Source of the DNA: Saprospiraceae bacterium | Lineage (GTDB): Bacteria > Bacteroidota > Bacteroidia > Chitinophagales > Saprospiraceae | DNA length: 55,187 bases | Reading direction: 5' to 3' | Assembly (NCBI GenBank): GCA_020627705.1 | Contig: JAHDGJ010000012.1 | Location: forward strand, 15,146 to 70,332 | Shown: piece by piece, positions 43,940 to 53,775 of the stretch | How positions within the stretch are numbered: the stretch's first letter is position 1 | Layout of the letters: the number at the start of each line of letters is the position of its first letter | Notes under the pieces: model-generated | What the model was told of the DNA's origin: nothing | The model's input: only the letters and a program-made list of their open reading frames with translations | Databases searched by the model: none | Made by a program: the position numbers and the translations under genes

Positions 43940-45316
43940 TTAGCCATTCACTCTTTCGTTCATCTCCTTGACCTTTTCTTTAAATGTCTCCAGGTCAATT
44001 TTTACCGCTTTCGTTTTCACCTCATCCCCTACTACAGCAAAAACTTTTTCACTTAACAACTCTTCGTAAACTTTGTTGACATGATTCCTATCCTGTAACA
44101 TTCTGTTAACTGTTTGATCGATGTAATCGGCACCCATACCATATTGACCAAAATATTGTCTAACTTGATTTACGATACTCTCTCTAACTGCTTCTGGCGC
44201 AACCTCTACCTTGTGGATCTTTGCCAATTCTCCTCGAATCAACGTCCATTTAAGGTTTTTTAAGAAATCCGGAAATTGCTCTTCCAATTTCTCATCTGTC
44301 AAATTTTCATTGGTGACCTTTAACCATCTTCTCAAAAATGCTTCAGGCAATTCCATCGGGTTAATATCGATCAACTTATCCATCATTTCTCGATACATAA
44401 AAGCCTTCGATTGAGAAACGTAGTATTTTTCGATTTCCTCCTTGACCGCTGCTCTTGCCTCTTTTTCATTTTTTACTTTATCTGGACCAAAATACCCATC
44501 AAAAAACGCCTGATCCAATACTGCCGGCTTCAGTCTAAGTACTTTTTCTATGGTACCTCTAAAATCTCTACCGATCTCTTTCTCTTCGTCATCATCAAGA
44601 TTAAGCAAGTATTTTCGAACATGCTTTTCATCTTTATCTTTCTCTACGTTGTAAATATCAAAATCGAAAGTATCTCCCGCTTTAAGCGTCAAAACTTTTT
44701 CTTTGACCTTCTCGTCACCAATCAAATCCACCATCAAAGTAAAATCAGTTTCCCAACCGCCTTCTTTGAGCATGCCGTTCTCAATTTCTACGGCTTTTAC
44801 GCGAAGCATATCTTTTACTTCGATATTATCCGTTACCTCTTCTTGCTTTCCTTGTCTTCTTCGGGCTGTTTCTATCTCTTCATCAATTACGTCATCACCC
44901 AATGTAATATCATACAGATCATAGGTATCCGAAGCACTAGCTCCTTTCACTTCCAGATTAGGAGACATTCCAAGGTCAAATTGAAAAGTATAACTGGATA
45001 AATTGGAAGTATCAAAGTCAAAAACATCTTGATTCTCGCTTGGAAGTGGATCTCCCAAAACATTGAGTTCGTTGTCTTTGATATAATCAAATAAAGCTTT
45101 TTGTAAAGAACCATTTACCGACTCAGCCAATATGCTTTTGCCATACATTTTTTTGATAAATCCGAGCGGAGTTTTCCCTTTTCTAAAGCCCTTTAATTGG
45201 GCTTTTGATCGGTACTTTTTTAACTCTTCTTCGTATTTCGGAAGGTAATCGGTTTTTTCGATTTCTATGCTTAGAGTTGTATTTAGAGCGTCTGCATCGT
45301 TGCGCTGAATCTTCAT
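43940..45316 (-). CDS. tig: Trigger factor
   Basis: 458 residues. The ribosome-docking signature reads LKGFRKGKTPLGFIKKMYGK at about residues 39-58. The chaperone C-terminal helices follow (AAVKEEIEKYYVSQSKAFMY, LRRWLKVTNENLTDEKLEEQ). The central region, where a FKBP-type PPIase domain sits in E. coli, shows no recognisable FKBP motif (about residues 150-260, GGWETDFTLMVDLIGDEK), so isomerase activity is doubtful. It binds nascent chains at the ribosome exit. First protein gene after the tRNA on the same strand. Confidence 0.92.
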   Translation of the reverse strand: MKIQRNDADALNTTLSIEIEKTDYLPKYEEELKKYRSKAQLKGFRKGKTPLGFIKKMYGKSILAESVNGSLQKALFDYIKDNELNVLGDPLPSENQDVFDFDTSNLSSYTFQFDLGMSPNLEVKGASASDTYDLYDITLGDDVIDEEIETARRRQGKQEEVTDNIEVKDMLRVKAVEIENGMLKEGGWETDFTLMVDLIGDEKVKEKVLTLKAGDTFDFDIYNVEKDKDEKHVRKYLLNLDDDEEKEIGRDFRGTIEKVLRLKPAVLDQAFFDGYFGPDKVKNEKEARAAVKEEIEKYYVSQSKAFMYREMMDKLIDINPMELPEAFLRRWLKVTNENLTDEKLEEQFPDFLKNLKWTLIRGELAKIHKVEVAPEAVRESIVNQVRQYFGQYGMGADYIDQTVNRMLQDRNHVNKVYEELLSEKVFAVVGDEVKTKAVKIDLETFKEKVKEMNERVNG

Positions 45317-45346
45317 GGTGATAAGCTGTAATTAGTAAGGAAGTTT

Positions 45347-45431
45347 GGTGCGGGTAGAGGGAGTCGAACCCCCACGCCTCGCGGCACTAGATCCTAAGTC
45401 TAGCATGTCTACCAGTTCCATCATACCCGCA
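45347..45431 (-). tRNA. tRNA-Leu (anticodon UAG)
   Basis: Read on the minus strand, the gene begins GCGGGTATGATGG and ends with the complementary CCCGC plus encoded ACCA. The anticodon stem-loop is CTAGA-CTTAGGA-TCTAG, giving UAG (reads CUA). The long variable arm (TGCCGCGAGGCG) is typical of tRNA-Leu. The T arm is GGGGGTTCGACTCCC. It lies 30 bases upstream of tig on the same strand. Confidence 0.97.
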
Positions 45432-45524
45432 TCTGAAAAACTTCTTTTCAAGGGAGTGCAAAGATACTCTCTTTCCTACAATCCATTGCAATTTTTTATG
45501 CATTCAATTGAATTCAATTTTAAG

Positions 45525-45532
45525 TAGTTTTG
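45525..45532 (+). promoter_or_regulatory. Candidate -7 element TAGTTTTG before spoT
   Basis: Fits TAnnTTTG, 19 bases before the ATG at 45552. The -33 box is weak (TTC, 19-base spacer). Confidence 0.4.
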
Positions 45533-45551
45533 AATAAGAGATTTAGTGCTT

Positions 45552-47765
45552 ATGCCCAAGGGATTATCAATAAACGATGTAGAAAGAAAAGAGATCAATA
45601 AGGTCTATCAAAAGCTGGTACGTAAAATCAAGCCCAGACTAAAAGGTAATGATGCGGAACTGCTCAAAAAGGCTTTTCAATTGGCCATCAAAGCCCACGA
45701 TAAGCAGCGAAGAAAATCCGGTGAGCCTTACATCCTTCATCCTTTGGAGGTTGCTCGGATTTGCTTCGACGAAATCGGCTTAGGCCCAACGGCGGTAATA
45801 AGTGCGATTCTTCACGACGTGGTAGAGGATACTGATGTCACTCAAGAGGACATTAATGCCCTATTTGGGATTAAAGTGGGCAGGATAGTCGATGGGCTTA
45901 CTAAGTTAGATGGACTCTATAATGTCGAAAGTCCACAAGCAGAAAATTTCAAAAAAGTACTCAGTACACTTGTAGATGATGTCCGAGTCGTATTGATTAA
46001 AATGGCAGATCGTGTCCACAATATGCGGACGATCGATGCTATGCCCAAACATAAGCAGCTAAAAATTGCTGCCGAAACGAGTTATATCTATGCTCCTTTG
46101 GCTCATCGCTTAGGTTTGTATAAACTAAAAACTGAGTTTGAAGACATCTGTATGAAAATTACAGATCCAGAGTTGTATAACGAAATAGCTTTACAGCTAA
46201 AACAATCAGAGGCAGACCGTACAAAGTTTATCCGTAATTTCTTAAAACCACTTCGGACCAAAATAAATGCCTTGGGCTTTCCATTTCGGACAGCTGCCAG
46301 AATCAAGGCCATTTCGTCGATCTCGAATAAAATAAAAAAGAAAAAGGTCCCTTTCGATGAAATCTATGACATTTTCGCCGTAAGGCTTATTGTTGATGTC
46401 GATGTGGAGTTTGAGAAAAATTCTTGCTGGCAAGTGTACTCTGTCATAACGGATACCTACACCCCAATCCCAGAAAGATTGAAAGATTGGATCACTACCC
46501 CAAAGGGCAATGGTTATGAATCTTTGCATACCACGGTTATCGGACCCAAAGGAAAGTTTGTAGAAGTTCAGATACGATCAGAACGGATGAACGATATTGC
46601 CGAAAGGGGGTTTGCCGCTCACTGGAAATACAAAGAAGTCAAATCCAATGAAAATGTATATGACAAATGGCTAAACAACATTCGAGAAATTTTGGATGCA
46701 AATCACAGCGATGCTCTAGAATTTATCAATGACTTCAAAACGAACCTGTTTAGTGAGGAGATTTACGTATTTACTCCCAACGGGGATATGCGTATTCTAC
46801 CCAAAGGTGCTACTGCCCTTGATTTTGCTTTTGACATTCACAGCGACTTGGGTTACAAAGCGGTCGCACTAAAGGTTAATAACAAGTTGGTTCCAATGGG
46901 CTACAAGCTTAGTAATGGAGATCAAATCCACGTCACTACAGCCAAGAATCAAAAGCCAAAAGAAGACTGGCTCAAAATGGTGGTCACGGGTAAAGCGCGT
47001 TCGAAGATTAGATCTTCAATGAAAGAAGAACGTCGTAAAAAGGGAGAATTGGGCAAGGAAGCACTCATGCGTAAGCTCAAAAACATGAAGGTCGATTTTG
47101 AAGAGAACATTGATATGCTTGTGAAGCATTTTGGGTTTACTTCAAGACCCGATTTATATTATGCGATCTCTTCGGAGGCAATGAAGGTGAGTGAGTTGAA
47201 AATTTTTGAAATAGAAAACAACAAACTTGTCTTAAAAGAATCAGAAAAAGGAGACATCGCACCAAAAGATGAGCCTGCAAAAACAAAAGTTGTTCAAAAC
47301 AACAGATCCAAAATCCTAGTTAATGGCGAATCTGCCGATCAATACGAATTTAATTTGGCTCGCTGCTGCAACCCCGTCCACGGGGAGGAAATTTTTGGCT
47401 ATTTAACGGCTACCAGTGGTTTAAAAATTCATCGAACCAATTGTAAAAATGCTACCCATTTAATGGCCAATTTTGGATATCGCATTTTAAAAGCAGAATG
47501 GGCTGATCGGGTCTCTTCCAATTTTACGGTTGATCTATTAATCATTGGGTCGGATACAGGAGTTGGGGTAATTCAAGGTATTACCTCAGCAATCTCAGAC
47601 AAATTAGGCATTAACATTCGGTCATTTAATATCGAAGGAAACGAAGGGTATTTTGAGGCGAGAGTCAGTTTGGTGGTGATAAACAAAGACCAGCTAAACG
47701 TTGTTTTAAAAGAAATACGATCTTTAGAAAACGTAACAAACGTGAGTCGCATCGACAAAACATAG
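45552..47765 (+). CDS. RelA/SpoT bifunctional (p)ppGpp synthetase/hydrolase
   Basis: 737 residues from the ATG at 45552 (an in-frame GTG lies two codons upstream). Hydrolase HD domain with intact ligands: [11 protein letters not shown], then [11 protein letters not shown] at about residues 85-95, and [11 protein letters not shown]. The synthetase domain (about 235-360) has [28 protein letters not shown] and [17 protein letters not shown], so synthesis is probably active too. TGS at about 395-455 ([20 protein letters not shown]), a zinc-finger-like [15 protein letters not shown], and an ACT domain at the end complete the long Rel form. It controls the stringent response. fur-like starts 2 bases later. 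Confidence 0.95.
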   Translation: MPKGLSINDVERKEINKVYQKLVRKIKPRLKGNDAELLKKAFQLAIKAHDKQRRKSGEPYILHPLEVARICFDEIGLGPTAVISAILHDVVEDTDVTQEDINALFGIKVGRIVDGLTKLDGLYNVESPQAENFKKVLSTLVDDVRVVLIKMADRVHNMRTIDAMPKHKQLKIAAETSYIYAPLAHRLGLYKLKTEFEDICMKITDPELYNEIALQLKQSEADRTKFIRNFLKPLRTKINALGFPFRTAARIKAISSISNKIKKKKVPFDEIYDIFAVRLIVDVDVEFEKNSCWQVYSVITDTYTPIPERLKDWITTPKGNGYESLHTTVIGPKGKFVEVQIRSERMNDIAERGFAAHWKYKEVKSNENVYDKWLNNIREILDANHSDALEFINDFKTNLFSEEIYVFTPNGDMRILPKGATALDFAFDIHSDLGYKAVALKVNNKLVPMGYKLSNGDQIHVTTAKNQKPKEDWLKMVVTGKARSKIRSSMKEERRKKGELGKEALMRKLKNMKVDFEENIDMLVKHFGFTSRPDLYYAISSEAMKVSELKIFEIENNKLVLKESEKGDIAPKDEPAKTKVVQNNRSKILVNGESADQYEFNLARCCNPVHGEEIFGYLTATSGLKIHRTNCKNATHLMANFGYRILKAEWADRVSSNFTVDLLIIGSDTGVGVIQGITSAISDKLGINIRSFNIEGNEGYFEARVSLVVINKDQLNVVLKEIRSLENVTNVSRIDKT

Positions 47766-47767
47766 CT

Positions 47768-48235
47768 ATGGAAGTAAACGAGCAAGTCCGAGAAGAACTT
47801 ATTCAAGAGGTGAAAAACATCTTTTCTACTCATTTGGAAAAAAACAGTTATCGAAAAACTCCTGAGCGTTTTGCCATCTTGGAAGAAATTTACAGACGCA
47901 CAGATCATTTTGATGCGGAGGCTTTGTATATCCACATGAAAAACCAAAATTATCGTGTGAGTCGAGCTACGGTGTATAATACCTTAGAATTGCTGGTAAA
48001 TTGTGATTTGGTCACGAAGCATCAATTTGGGAAAAACCTCGCCCAGTACGAAAAATCCTATGGCTTTAAACAACACGATCACTTGATTTGTGTGGATTGT
48101 GGGGAGGTGTTAGAATTTTGTGATCCCCGAATACAGCAGATTAAGTCGATGATGGGTGACATCATGAAATTTAAAATTACCCATCATTCCTTAAATCTAT
48201 ATGGGAAGTGTGATGGAGCTTGCGACAGAAAGTGA
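47768..48235 (+). CDS. Fur family transcriptional regulator
   Basis: 155 residues. A winged-helix N-terminal domain ([60 protein letters not shown]) is followed by the dimerisation domain with [17 protein letters not shown] and the final CDGAC. These two Cys pairs are the structural zinc site. Fur, Zur and PerR types cannot be separated by eye; Fur is the commonest in this position. It starts 2 bases after spoT, so the stringent response and metal regulation are probably co-expressed. Confidence 0.93.
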   Translation: MEVNEQVREELIQEVKNIFSTHLEKNSYRKTPERFAILEEIYRRTDHFDAEALYIHMKNQNYRVSRATVYNTLELLVNCDLVTKHQFGKNLAQYEKSYGFKQHDHLICVDCGEVLEFCDPRIQQIKSMMGDIMKFKITHHSLNLYGKCDGACDRK

Positions 48236-48327
48236 AATAGAAGCCAAAAGCCTAGTCGTACAATCAAGCATTAGCTAAAAAGGCGCACTTTTTGTAGTTT
48301 GTTGGTCATTATAGAACGTACATTTTT

Positions 48328-49452
48328 ATGAAAATCCAACAACAACTTTTACAACACAAAGAACTTAATCTTCAAGCCCTTGATCAAAATACGGATTGGG
48401 TCATGGTGCTTGGTGCTCGATATTTATTAGAAGACAAAAATTTAACAACTTCGATATCGAATCACTTCCCGAACTCGATTGTTACTTTTTGCTCCACAGC
48501 GGGAGAAATACATGGCGATGAAACATTTGACAACTCGATCTCGATTAGTTCTTTGAAATTTGAAAAATCAAAAATACACGCAGAAGCCATTTCATCCGAT
48601 GACTTCACAAACAGTCATGACGCTGGCAAAATGTTGGCAGATAAGTTCGAAAAGGACGGCCTCAAGCATATCGTTTTATTTGCCAACGGTAGTAGCGTTA
48701 ATACAACCACTTTATTAACCTCTTTACATGATCATTTAGAAAGTCATGTTAGCATAAGCGGAGGTCTGGCGGGAGATGGGCCTAGATTTGAAAAAACCAT
48801 TGTAGGGCTAAATGATCAGGTAGGAACCAATCTAATTATTGCCCTTGGTTTTTATGGTGATCATCTAAAAATAAATTATGATACCCAAGGTGGTTGGGAA
48901 TCCTTTGGTCCAGAAAGAACCATTACCAAATCTGACAATAACTTGTTGTTTGAATTTGATGGGGCACCTGCACTTGGATTGTATAAAAAATACTTGGGCG
49001 AATATGCCAGTGATCTTGCAAACAATGCTTTATTATACCCTATTTCTGTAAAACTAAACAATCAAACCAATGAGGTGACACGCACCATTTTGGGTGTTGA
49101 TGAAGACAACGACTCCATGACTTTTGCAGGTGATGTTCCTGAAGGTGTCCCTTCGAGATTGATGCGATCTAGCAGTGCCAATTTAATCGCTGCTGCTGCT
49201 GATGCAACTAAAAATTGCCTCAATGCCAATCGGAATCGAGCAGAATTTGCATTGATTGTAAATTGCGTAGGGAGAAAACTGGTGCTTGGACAAAAAATTG
49301 AAGAAGAATTGGAAGGTGTCCTAAATCATTTAGGAGAACATGTACAACTAGCTGGATTCTATTCTTATGGCTCCATTGGAGCAAATTGTCAGCAATACAA
49401 CACTTGTTTGCATAATCAAACCTTTTCTATCACAACTTTTAGTGAGCATTAG
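48328..49452 (+). CDS. FIST N/C-domain sensory protein
   Basis: 374 residues, no signal or membrane segment. The FIST N domain covers about residues 1-195 (WVMVLGARYLLED, FCSTAGEIHGDETFDNSISI, VSISGGLAGDGPRFEKTIVG) and the FIST C domain about 205-360 (ALGLYKKYLGEYASDLANNA, VLGQKIEEELEGVLNHLGEH, AGFYSYGSIGA). FIST domains are ligand-sensing modules thought to bind small molecules such as amino acids and are often linked to kinases or cyclases. The histidine kinase gene follows after 40 bases, which suggests a two-protein sensor. Confidence 0.9.
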   Translation: MKIQQQLLQHKELNLQALDQNTDWVMVLGARYLLEDKNLTTSISNHFPNSIVTFCSTAGEIHGDETFDNSISISSLKFEKSKIHAEAISSDDFTNSHDAGKMLADKFEKDGLKHIVLFANGSSVNTTTLLTSLHDHLESHVSISGGLAGDGPRFEKTIVGLNDQVGTNLIIALGFYGDHLKINYDTQGGWESFGPERTITKSDNNLLFEFDGAPALGLYKKYLGEYASDLANNALLYPISVKLNNQTNEVTRTILGVDEDNDSMTFAGDVPEGVPSRLMRSSSANLIAAAADATKNCLNANRNRAEFALIVNCVGRKLVLGQKIEEELEGVLNHLGEHVQLAGFYSYGSIGANCQQYNTCLHNQTFSITTFSEH

Positions 49453-49492
49453 GAGTTAACTAGGTATCATTTAGACAACCCCAAAGTCCAAA

Positions 49493-50398
49493 GTGTATAA
49501 AAATAAGTTAACGCACATACAGCTAAAAAAAGCTTTTGGTATTGAAGTGCCAAAAAAGATGAATGATCTCAATGCATTTGTGCATCTGGTTGATCAGGCC
49601 TATAGCAAGTACGAATATGACCTCAATATTTTAGAAAGGTCCATCAAAGTTGTTACCGAAGAGTTAGAGACTGCCAATAAGGAACTCGTATTGCAGAAAA
49701 ACAATATTGAAAAACAAAACGAAGAATTAAAAGACATTACCTATGTTATGGTGCATGACCTTAAAGAACCTGCGCGGAACATTAGTAGTTTTTTGAAACT
49801 TCTAAATGCTGAAATAGAAGAAAAATTAAGTGACAGGGGCAAAGAATTCATTGAGCACATCAAATTTTCGAGCAATAGATTAGAACAGATGCTTTCGGAT
49901 CTATTAAAGTATTCAATGATAGACAAAAGCGAAAATTTGTTTACTACTGTTGACCTTAATCAAGTATTCAAAGCTGCCTTGCATAATTTGCATTCACAAA
50001 TCAATGGAATAGATTTTAAGTTGGATAAAGCTCCTTTACCACTAGTTTATGGCTCCTTTACTCATTTGATTAGTCTATTCCAAAATTTAATTTCCAATTC
50101 AATAAAATTTAAAGAAAAAGATCAAGCACTTCATATTGTTGTGCAAACACACGAGGAAGGGAATAATCACATCATTGAATTCCAAGACAATGGTTGCGGT
50201 CTAGAGCAAAAAAATAAAAATGTTCTTTTTGATCTTTTCAAGCGAGGGGCGGCAGTAGAGGAAATAGAAGGTACTGGTATTGGCCTATCTATTTGTAAAA
50301 AAATTATGCGAAGCCATTCGGGTCAAATATGGATTGACGAAAAGCATTCTGATGGCTTCAAGGTCGTTATGCGCTTGCCTAAATTAAGGGCAAACTAA
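49493..50398 (+). CDS. Soluble sensor histidine kinase
   Basis: 301 residues from a GTG (alternative ATG 23 codons on, at MNDLNAFVHL). It has no membrane helix and no recognisable PAS or GAF domain. A coiled coil covers about residues 35-80 (ERSIKVVTEELETANKELVL). The H box is VMVHDLKEPARNISSFLKLL (His about 87), the N box LFQNLISNSIKFKEK, G1 QDNGCGLEQ, and G2 GTGIGLSICKKIM. It lacks its own sensor module, so the adjacent FIST protein is the likely input. No response regulator is adjacent. Confidence 0.92.
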   Translation: MYKNKLTHIQLKKAFGIEVPKKMNDLNAFVHLVDQAYSKYEYDLNILERSIKVVTEELETANKELVLQKNNIEKQNEELKDITYVMVHDLKEPARNISSFLKLLNAEIEEKLSDRGKEFIEHIKFSSNRLEQMLSDLLKYSMIDKSENLFTTVDLNQVFKAALHNLHSQINGIDFKLDKAPLPLVYGSFTHLISLFQNLISNSIKFKEKDQALHIVVQTHEEGNNHIIEFQDNGCGLEQKNKNVLFDLFKRGAAVEEIEGTGIGLSICKKIMRSHSGQIWIDEKHSDGFKVVMRLPKLRAN

Positions 50399-50411
50399 AG
50401 CTTTTCCTTTT

Positions 50412-51737
50412 TTAAATCCTGATCAACTTCGAAGTAACATTGCCTTTTTCGGTTTTAATACGTAATGCATATTCGCCGACAGGCAAATGATCAATGCTGT
50501 ATTGCAAACTTTTGAGGTTCGATCTATTCACTGATTCTACCAATTGGCCTAAAATATTATACACATCTAATTCTAGATAATTAACCTCCTCTTCCAAATC
50601 CAAGAATATATAATTAGAAGCAGGATTGGGATAAATATGGAAACTTAGCTTTTCCAATTCAGGTCCATTAGAAGAAGTAAATTCAACAGTGGATTTGGGA
50701 TCACCATATAGAACCAATGGTTTGTAGACCAGTGAATTATTTAAATAAAAGGCTTCGGCCAAGTTATATGCCAAATTTGGATTGTAATAGGTAGCATAAA
50801 AGTCTAGAAGTCTTCTGATCGTACTTACGTAAATATAATCTACGGCACCGACTGCAGCATGTGCGTTTTGTTCCAAAAAGGAAAGTGGCGAATCTCTTGT
50901 TGTTACCTCTGAAGGTAGAGCCCCAAAAGCATTGATAACGATTGCCAAACCATCTACCCTACTTAGATTGTTTAGGTACATCGTATCGTGTGCACCAAAG
51001 GGTAGAAAGAAGATTCCTGATAATTCTAACACTTGATCCATCAAGGCAACATCGGATTCATTTTGAGTCGAAAGGACGAGCTCACTTTGATTATCATCCA
51101 CCCAAGTATTTATCATATTGGCGATGGCTTCGTCTGTTGTTGGATCTAAGTTTTGACCCGAATTGAAATAATCAATGGCAAAAGGACGCCCGGTGTTTAT
51201 TACATGAGAAGATCCTAAATCAATCAACTTTTTTGTACCCTCTACACTTTGGGCCTCTAATCTACTTGTTAAATAAAATTCACTTTCAAGTGCATCAAAC
51301 ATTCCAGGCTGAAATGTTGCTGAAAGAAATGAGGTTTGATCAATACTTAAAAACGCAACCACTTGTTCAAAACTAGTTTCTAATCCATCATTACTGTTTG
51401 GAACAATGACAGCACTAGGGCAACCTTTGGTCGTAATAATGTAATTGACATCCCGTCCAGCATCACGCAAACTTTGAATATCCAAGCCTAACTGATTTAC
51501 GATATTCTGAGCCATAGAAGTATCCAAAATTTCTTCATTCGACATGGCATATCTCAAGATTTGCTCTTGCTCTAATCCTCTCATATCCGAAAAATACTCC
51601 CCTACTTCTATCGATGATTCGTCATCGGAATTGATAATCAGGACAACATCATCATAAGATTGACAAATTAAAACGAAAGCGAATAGACAAAAAATAGTAG
51701 TGATTGAATAGCGCAACATAGATAGTAGAATTGACAT
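50412..51737 (-). CDS. TIGR03790-like secreted protein with T9SS type A sorting domain
   Basis: 441 residues. Signal peptide about 1-27 (AFVLICQS); a second in-frame ATG (MLRYSIT) six codons on is equally possible. The body has DDVVLIINSDDESSIEVGEY, FSDMRGL and VNYIITTKGCPSAVIV, as in the TIGR03790 family of exported proteins of unknown function. The last 80 residues are a type A sorting domain (LSFHIYPNPASNYIFL, VYNILGQLVES, LPVGEYALRI). The gene is transcribed towards the histidine kinase, with 13 bases between stops. Substrate is unknown. Confidence 0.82.
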   Translation of the reverse strand: MSILLSMLRYSITTIFCLFAFVLICQSYDDVVLIINSDDESSIEVGEYFSDMRGLEQEQILRYAMSNEEILDTSMAQNIVNQLGLDIQSLRDAGRDVNYIITTKGCPSAVIVPNSNDGLETSFEQVVAFLSIDQTSFLSATFQPGMFDALESEFYLTSRLEAQSVEGTKKLIDLGSSHVINTGRPFAIDYFNSGQNLDPTTDEAIANMINTWVDDNQSELVLSTQNESDVALMDQVLELSGIFFLPFGAHDTMYLNNLSRVDGLAIVINAFGALPSEVTTRDSPLSFLEQNAHAAVGAVDYIYVSTIRRLLDFYATYYNPNLAYNLAEAFYLNNSLVYKPLVLYGDPKSTVEFTSSNGPELEKLSFHIYPNPASNYIFLDLEEEVNYLELDVYNILGQLVESVNRSNLKSLQYSIDHLPVGEYALRIKTEKGNVTSKLIRI

Positions 51738-51799
51738 CTATAAAACGCGGACGAAACCCAATTATTTTGTCAAACCGTGGCCTAGATAAATGAGTCGGT

Positions 51800-53470
51800 C
51801 TAGTCAATTATAGAGAAGATATTATCTCCGCTAAGATCGACAGTTGAATTTCTGGTTATAACATCTCCAAGGCTTGTCATTTTAATCTGCATAATTTCTG
51901 ATGCTGTCAAGGCAGGATCATTTTCATAATAGTAAAAATCCCCATCCCTGAGGGATTGAAATTGCCGTCGTAATATTTCCTTTTCGAGTTTTCCTAACTC
52001 AGAGCAACAAGACCCACCCTCACATACAAGACCAGTCCACAAGTCTACCTCGTCGATATTTTGATATACAATTTGTAAAGCATCCTGAATCGTTTGATCA
52101 TGATTGATATCTTCCCATCCGTCAAAGTCATCTCCAATCAAAAAATTCCTTACACTTTTATAATCGGGCAAACCATGATCCCTTCCCCTTTGAATATTTA
52201 AGGCTGCTAAATCTAATCCAAACATTACTGGAGATCCTGGCACCGGAAATAAAAAATTTCTAAGTTCGGTAACAATTTGTTCATCCATCATTTGTTGAGC
52301 ATGATTAGCTAAACCATTTAAAATTGGACCCACATCATGTGTGACGACCAAAGACGGATTAAAAAAAGCATTTTGCAAACTGACCACAGAGGTTCCATTC
52401 TGTGGGTCTTCAATATTTAAATTAGAAGTAACCATCGTATGTCCAATTCGATACGCTGCAGAAGAAAATATCTGCAAAATATTCGGATTTATGGCTTCAT
52501 TATAGCCCAAATACCGAGGTAAATACAAGTTAAGCTGTGGCAAAAATTCATTGTAAGTTATAGACTGCATAAGTGCACCAACTCTTTTGCGGGCATATTG
52601 ATAAATTTCTTCATCAGTCAATCCAGATCCCAACAATTGGTCCGCAATTCTATTATGCTCTCTAACAAAGACGGTATGCAATGAAAGTAATCCAGGTTGT
52701 TCGTTGGCCCTAACGTCACCAGCTACCATCATTTTTACAGTTTTGTCTCTGTCTCCTGCCATACTTGGAGCATTTTGATCAATCGAACCAGATTGCTCCC
52801 CATTATTGGTATTATAGGGAAGAAAATTTCCTTGAGATGTCTTGAGTTTGCCATCTTGAAAAGTTCTTAACCAATCTGCTCTTGGCTGATCAGATCCGTA
52901 AATTTGAGAAGCATCGATCCAAGCTGTAATGATATTCAATTGTTCTCTAGAAAAAGTTACTCCACTATTTGGAGCAGTCATCGAACGATGAAATTCTATA
53001 GGAACCTGAAAAAGAGGTTCGTTTGTAGGCAAGGGAATTGGTGAGGATTCTGATCCTTCAGGAGTCAAAGAAATATCATGATCCAAAAACTGTCCCCATG
53101 TAAACACCATTGAACTATGAGAAAAACTCGGAATGCTTTGCAATTGATTATGAATTTCATTCGAAATAAGCCTCGCATTCGGTACAGATCTTATAGCACC
53201 AATACCATCGGTATACCCGGCAGGAAGTAATCTTTCCAGTTGAATGTTTGTGCTGCCATACGTGCATGTCGTATTCGTCAATAAGTTATTGCAACTTCCA
53301 TCGATGCTACGATTGATTGCTCGAACCCCACAACCAGCTGAAGTACGCAATATATTTTCATCAAATACGTGCTGAAAAGTCTGACCACCTGTCGAAAGCG
53401 TGACAGGTTTTTGCCCAAAGGACAAACAATAAGAAAAGCAACAAAAAAGCAATACGCAATATCGCCTCAT
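51800..53470 (-). CDS. Secreted animal-type haem peroxidase
   Basis: 556 residues. Signal peptide about 1-19 (CLSFGQ). The animal-type haem peroxidase domain fills the rest. Distal site FTWGQFLDHDISLTPEGSES carries the Gln, Asp and His (about 126-130) equivalent to myeloperoxidase Gln91, Asp94 and His95. Catalytic Arg and haem-linking Glu lie in VFVREHNRIADQL at about 268. The proximal His is in AAYRIGHTMV at about 342. LAALNIQRGRDHGLPDYKSV is a further hallmark. The key residues are all present, so it should bind haem covalently and oxidise halides or phenols outside the cytoplasm. It has no T9SS sorting domain. Confidence 0.92.
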   Translation of the reverse strand: MRRYCVLLFCCFSYCLSFGQKPVTLSTGGQTFQHVFDENILRTSAGCGVRAINRSIDGSCNNLLTNTTCTYGSTNIQLERLLPAGYTDGIGAIRSVPNARLISNEIHNQLQSIPSFSHSSMVFTWGQFLDHDISLTPEGSESSPIPLPTNEPLFQVPIEFHRSMTAPNSGVTFSREQLNIITAWIDASQIYGSDQPRADWLRTFQDGKLKTSQGNFLPYNTNNGEQSGSIDQNAPSMAGDRDKTVKMMVAGDVRANEQPGLLSLHTVFVREHNRIADQLLGSGLTDEEIYQYARKRVGALMQSITYNEFLPQLNLYLPRYLGYNEAINPNILQIFSSAAYRIGHTMVTSNLNIEDPQNGTSVVSLQNAFFNPSLVVTHDVGPILNGLANHAQQMMDEQIVTELRNFLFPVPGSPVMFGLDLAALNIQRGRDHGLPDYKSVRNFLIGDDFDGWEDINHDQTIQDALQIVYQNIDEVDLWTGLVCEGGSCCSELGKLEKEILRRQFQSLRDGDFYYYENDPALTASEIMQIKMTSLGDVITRNSTVDLSGDNIFSIID

Positions 53471-53741
53471 TTTATTTCAAGGTTAGTTGTCAAATGTCCA
53501 GTACTGCTTTGCAGAAAATGGAATGTAGGTGTCGAGAACGTGACACTTTAGTTAGATAAATCACCTGATTTGTTTGCCAGCAGTTCCTAAATTGACGCCT
53601 ATCTGTCATATTTGTCTTCACTTTGCTTGCGCTATGCGAAAAAGACAAAGGAGTAACAATGCTAACTTTGCGCACTTTTAACTACACATTTAGATAGGAC
53701 TTTTTTATATATAATATTTCTCTATCTATAAGCACTTTTCA

Positions 53742-53749
53742 TACCTTTG
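53742..53749 (+). promoter_or_regulatory. Promoter -7 element TACCTTTG of purA
   Basis: TACCTTTG fits TAnnTTTG. A TTTC at 53717-53720 gives a 21-base spacer, and the ATG is 27 bases downstream. Another -7 match (TAACTTTG, 53663-53670) lies further up. The 305-base gap 53471-53775 holds nothing else I can support. Confidence 0.55.
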
Positions 53750-53775
53750 AGCTTAACTATTAAACAGAGAATATA

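Noticed and set aside
44411-45001. 196-residue plus-strand ORF antisense to tig
   Set aside because: It is very rich in Phe, Ile and Lys, has no domain or signal, and lies entirely within the well-supported trigger factor gene.
45345-45527. Plus-strand ORF starting MVRVEGVEPP over the tRNA
   Set aside because: It is the antisense of the tRNA-Leu gene, a well-known annotation artefact with the same start peptide in many genomes.
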